Positions 5,257 through 7,653 of a stretch of DNA of 7,653 nucleotides are shown here, in pieces. The stretch's first letter is position 1; each line of letters begins with the position of its first letter. The stretch comes from an uncultured Terriglobus sp. (GTDB taxonomy: Bacteria; Acidobacteriota; Terriglobia; Terriglobales; Acidobacteriaceae). The translations under genes were made by a program, and so were the position numbers. The notes under the pieces were generated by a model, which worked only from the letters and a program-made list of their open reading frames with translations, was not told the DNA's origin and made no database searches. The stretch is from contig CALMRM010000219.1 of the NCBI GenBank assembly GCA_937871605.1, positions 1 to 7,653 of the forward strand. The letters run 5' to 3'.

Positions 5257-6656
5257 GCGAAGTCGACGCAATCACCGCGAAGCAAGAGGGTGCCCCACGT
5301 CTCGCCTTTGAGACGTGGGATTCATCCAGTCCGCAGCCACGTCCAGCTATCCTCAACATGCCGGAGTATCACCCACCCCTTGCAGGACGCGACCGCGCGC
5401 TGCGGCTGGACTTTAACGAAAACACACACGCGCCCTCGCCGCGCGTCCGTGAGGCTCTGGGCAAGCTCTCGCTCGAAAGCTTCACGGTCTACCCGGAGCG
5501 CGCCCCCGTCGAGGCCATCGTTGCCAAGCACCTTCGTCTGCAGCCAGAGCAGGTGCTGCTGACCAACGCCGTGGACGAGGCGATCCACATCGTCTGCTTC
5601 ACCTTTCTTGAACAGGGTGACGAGTGCCTCTTCGCAGTGCCGTCGTTCTTCATGTACGACGTCAACACGCTGGCCATGGGTGCAAAGGCTGTCCGCATCC
5701 AGGCGGATGAAACACTTAGCTTCCCGTACGAACGGCTGCTTGCCGCCATCACGCCGAAGACGAAACTCATTATCCTCTGCAGCCCTAATAATCCGACAGG
5801 CACCACCATCACGCGCGAGCAGATCCACACCATCGCTCAGGCGGCCCCGCACGCCGTCATCATGGTGGATGAGGCCTACTACCACTTTTTTGGCGAGACG
5901 GTCATGGACGACCTTTGTGCCGAGCCGGAGCGAGAAGCAGGTCCCTCCACTCCGCTTCGCTCCGGTCGGGATGACAAGCCGAAAGAGTTGCGGAACGACA
6001 TGATCGAAGGTAGCGACCATGCGCTCACTCCCGAGAACGGCGCAACCTTTTACCCCCGCCATCCTGAGCGGAGCACAGCGGAGTCGAAGGACCTGCTTTC
6101 TTCCACGCAGGCGACTGCCGTCGAATTCTTGCCGCAGAACATGATCGTAGCGCGCACCTTCAGCAAGGCGTACGGCCTCGCCAACCTTCGCGTCGGTCTT
6201 CTAGCGGGTCCCACACACCTGATGCAGCACATGCGCAAGGCCTGTTCGCCCTATAACGTCAACGGTGTGGCCTTAGCCGCAGTCGCCGCAAGCATCGATG
6301 ACACTGAGTACATTGACTGGTACGTCGACCAGATCAAGACGGGTCGTGCCCGCATTGAAAAGGCGTTAAACAACATGCGTGTGCCACACTGGCCGTCGCA
6401 CGCCAATTTTGTGCTGATGCACATCGGTCCGCGCCACAAGGAACTGGTGGAGGCCATGCGCGCGCGCGGCGTGCTGCTGCGCGACCGCTCCAGCGACCCA
6501 GGCCTCCTCGGCTGCGTGCGCATCACCGTCGGCGTGGAAGACCAGGTGGACACCGGCATCGCCGCCCTGCGAGACTCGCTGGCAGCCATGGGCTGGACGC
6601 CCGCCGAAGTGAACAAGCCCGAGCAGCAGCCCAAGGAGACCCCCGACTATGAGTGA
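5253..6656 (+). CDS. hisC: Histidinol-phosphate aminotransferase with in-frame repeat insertion
   Basis: A 467-residue PLP enzyme that transfers the amino group of glutamate to imidazole acetol phosphate. Family parts are all present: LRLDFNENTHAPSPRV, CSPNNPTG, DEAYY at residues 206-210, the PLP lysine K305 in TFSKAYGLANLRVG, and VRITVG near the C-terminus. Usual members have 350-380 residues. The excess is mainly a segment of about 70 residues, roughly 222-291, between the DEAYYHFFGETVMDDL stretch and QNMIVARTFSKAYG, where relatives have only a few residues. It is low in recognisable structure and is encoded partly by two inverted copies of a palindromic repeat (5936-5977, 6060-6100). No stop or frameshift results, so the protein may still work with a surface loop. 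The N-terminus is also about 30 residues long before the conserved ILNMPEYHPPLAGR. The start ATG overlaps hisD by 4 nt; the frame is open further upstream but that is within hisD. Confidence 0.95.
   Translation: MSEVDAITAKQEGAPRLAFETWDSSSPQPRPAILNMPEYHPPLAGRDRALRLDFNENTHAPSPRVREALGKLSLESFTVYPERAPVEAIVAKHLRLQPEQVLLTNAVDEAIHIVCFTFLEQGDECLFAVPSFFMYDVNTLAMGAKAVRIQADETLSFPYERLLAAITPKTKLIILCSPNNPTGTTITREQIHTIAQAAPHAVIMVDEAYYHFFGETVMDDLCAEPEREAGPSTPLRSGRDDKPKELRNDMIEGSDHALTPENGATFYPRHPERSTAESKDLLSSTQATAVEFLPQNMIVARTFSKAYGLANLRVGLLAGPTHLMQHMRKACSPYNVNGVALAAVAASIDDTEYIDWYVDQIKTGRARIEKALNNMRVPHWPSHANFVLMHIGPRHKELVEAMRARGVLLRDRSSDPGLLGCVRITVGVEDQVDTGIAALRDSLAAMGWTPAEVNKPEQQPKETPDYE
5936..6100. repeat. 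Inverted pair of palindromic repeats inside hisC
   Basis: The left copy 5936-5977 is identical over 42 bp to 1299-1340. The right copy 6060-6100 is the same family in the opposite orientation: the reverse complement of 6060-6097 matches 5936-5973 at 32 of 38 positions by hand alignment. They could form a long imperfect stem in hisC mRNA around an 86-nt loop. In the hisC frame they encode peptides such as GPSTPLRSGRDDK (residues 230-242) and HPERSTAESKDLL (270-282). Confidence 0.88.
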
Positions 6657-7476
6657 AGCAATTACAGCAAACGGCGGCGATCTGCACCTTCCCGTCGGTG
6701 TCGCCCGGGAGTTGGAGGCCGGTATGGACCGCGGCGCGCTGTCAGAAGGCACCCAGCCGCAGAGCGGTTCTGCAACGCTCGAAGCAGGCACAGAACACAA
6801 CTCCTCTTCGCTCGTGTCATCCCGCAGCGAAGCGGAGGGATCTGCATTTCAGCCGATAGCACAGCTCAAACCCTCAACAGGCAGCGATGCCCGGACCGCC
6901 ACCATCGACCGCAACACCACCGAAACCAGGATCAAACTGACGCTGAACCTTGACGGCCAGGGCACGTACAACGTCCGCACCGGCATCCGCTTTTTCGACC
7001 ACATGCTGGAACTGTTCACGCGTCACGGCGGCTTCGACCTCGACCTCCTCTGCGACGGCGACCTGGACGTAGACCAGCACCACACCGTGGAAGACGTGGG
7101 CATCGCACTGGGCGAGGCCTTCGACAAAGCGCTGGGCGACAAGAAGGGCATCCTGCGCGCAGGCTACTTCGTCATGGCCATGGACGAGACGCTGGCCGTC
7201 GCCGCCATTGACCTTTCCGGCCGCACCGGCTACGTCGTGGACGACCAGGTGAACGTGCCGCTGGTCGGCGACTTCCAAACCGAACTCGTCACCGACTTTT
7301 TCGACGGCTTCGCCCGCGGCGGTCGCTGCAACGTTCACGTCAAAACCATGTACGGCCGCAGCAATCACCACAAAATCGAAGCTATTTTCAAAGCCTTTGC
7401 ACGAGCCCTGCGCGGAGCCGTCAGCCGCGACGAGCGCATGAAGGATTTGCTGCCGAGCACTAAGGGTTTGCTGTAG
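6649..7476 (+). CDS. hisB: Imidazoleglycerol-phosphate dehydratase with repeat-bearing N-terminal extension
   Basis: Residues 82-275 (RTATIDRNTTETRI to STKGLL) form a complete IGP dehydratase of 194 residues, the normal full length of the monofunctional enzyme. It dehydrates imidazole glycerol phosphate to imidazole acetol phosphate, the HisC substrate. The manganese-binding motifs D142-Q-H-H-T-V-E-D149 and S238-N-H-H-K-I-E244 are intact, as is FFDHML. There is no histidinol phosphatase domain as in E. coli HisB. The first 81 residues are extra, look disordered (rich in Ser, Glu, Gly and Thr), and residues 56-67 come from a dispersed repeat at 6815-6850. The start at 6649 has AAGGAG at 6633-6638 and overlaps the hisC stop by 8 nt. 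A second possible start is ATG 6724 (M26), with GGAGG at 6714-6718; even that leaves 56 extra residues. No ATG lies close to residue 82. Confidence 0.95.
   Translation: MSEAITANGGDLHLPVGVARELEAGMDRGALSEGTQPQSGSATLEAGTEHNSSSLVSSRSEAEGSAFQPIAQLKPSTGSDARTATIDRNTTETRIKLTLNLDGQGTYNVRTGIRFFDHMLELFTRHGGFDLDLLCDGDLDVDQHHTVEDVGIALGEAFDKALGDKKGILRAGYFVMAMDETLAVAAIDLSGRTGYVVDDQVNVPLVGDFQTELVTDFFDGFARGGRCNVHVKTMYGRSNHHKIEAIFKAFARALRGAVSRDERMKDLLPSTKGLL
6815..6850. repeat. Dispersed repeat copy inside the hisB N-terminal extension
   Basis: TGTCATCCCGCAGCGAAGCG (6815-6834) continuing GAGGGATCTGCATTTC (6835-6850) is a shorter relative of the left arm of the element at 1217-1263 (GTCATCCCG...GGAGGGACCTGCTTTC). 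It is read in the hisB frame as SSRSEAEGSAF. Only one arm is present, so no large hairpin forms here. Confidence 0.7.
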
Positions 7477-7504
7477 TACTTAGAAGGGGTTGCTGTAGTA
7501 CTTA
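7462..7504. repeat. Tandem duplication of the hisB 3' end, 22-bp period
   Basis: The 21-bp segment 7462-7482 recurs at 7484-7504 with one change (T7467/G7489); the shared core is TTGCTGTAGTACTTA. The first copy contains the last hisB codons (KGLL) and its stop. The period of 22 bp is the same as at 1176-1216. Because 22 is not a multiple of 3, the second copy is not an in-frame continuation. Confidence 0.85.
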
Positions 7505-7516
7505 ATTGTGAGCGCT

Positions 7517-7653
7517 ATGAAGAACGGCTACCTACGACGTGCTTTGTTTTTCTTAGGATTACTCTCTCTAGTGGCTTCGATTGGCCTCGTCGTCTATAGC
7601 TACGCTTTTTACAAGGTGCGATCTACAGACTACGTTCAGCAGGCGATGGACGC
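7517..7653 (+). CDS. Unknown membrane-anchored protein, N-terminal part
   Basis: An open frame that runs off the right edge; 45 codons are visible. It begins MKNGYLRR and has one hydrophobic segment at about residues 9-32 (ALFFLGLLSLVASIGLVVYS), then YAFYKVRSTDYVQQAMD, which looks like a signal anchor with a soluble part to follow. An in-frame GTG at 7508 is an alternative start. Neither has a convincing ribosome site: GAAGGGG at 7483-7489 is too far away. Base composition is lower in GC than in hisB, like the small membrane gene between hisG and hisD. I do not recognise the protein. It is not hisH, hisA or hisF, the genes most often found after hisB. Confidence 0.5.
   Translation, partial: MKNGYLRRALFFLGLLSLVASIGLVVYSYAFYKVRSTDYVQQAMD

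Noticed and set aside
3964..5271. 435-codon open frame on the minus strand opposite hisD
   Set aside because: It mirrors hisD, which has every catalytic residue; long antisense frames are common in high-GC genes, and the product is rich in His, Arg and Gly runs without any recognisable domain.

Overview
The window carries most of a histidine biosynthesis operon, preceded by the 3' end of a metallopeptidase gene and a small gene on the opposite strand. High GC, the gene styles and many short dispersed hairpin repeats of the CATCCCG...GGACCTGC and GGCC-GAA-GGCC kinds suggest a soil Acidobacteriota of the Terriglobus/Granulicella/Edaphobacter type. That placement is inference from recognition, not from a database search.

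Layout. Positions 1-1116 hold the C-terminal part of an M13 (neprilysin-like) zinc metallopeptidase, closed by a strong intrinsic terminator at 1132-1168. Positions 1176-1341 hold a 22-bp tandem duplication and a large palindromic repeat. On the minus strand, 1380-1700 encodes a small secreted helix-hairpin-helix protein. From about 1818 the + strand carries a his control region: a 26-codon leader peptide with seven His codons within ten residues (1857-1937), a long antiterminator pairing (1910-1969) and a mutually exclusive intrinsic terminator (1962-1998), all just upstream of hisI. The structural genes follow in the order hisI (2033-2389), hisG (2717-3592), an unknown three-helix membrane protein (3623-3877), hisD (3985-5256), hisC (5253-6656) and hisB (6649-7476). 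A further unknown membrane-anchored protein starts near 7517 and runs off the window.

How they work together. HisG commits PRPP and ATP to the pathway, HisI opens the adenine ring of PR-AMP, HisB dehydrates imidazole glycerol phosphate, HisC transaminates the product and HisD makes the final two oxidations to histidine. HisE, HisA, HisH, HisF and a histidinol-phosphate phosphatase are not in the window. hisD-hisC and hisC-hisB overlap by 4 and 8 nt, so they are probably translationally coupled. Control probably acts at two levels: transcription attenuation by ribosome stalling at His codons, and feedback inhibition of the long-form HisG.

The main points of interest are the complete his attenuator, which is too short to be found by ordinary gene calling, and the palindromic repeats of one family that lie in frame inside HisC (between the PLP-site motifs) and inside an N-terminal extension of HisB. 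These look like an acidobacterial counterpart of the protein-coding palindromic elements known in Rickettsia. A second family, a two-hairpin element with covarying stem bases, flanks the genes around hisG.
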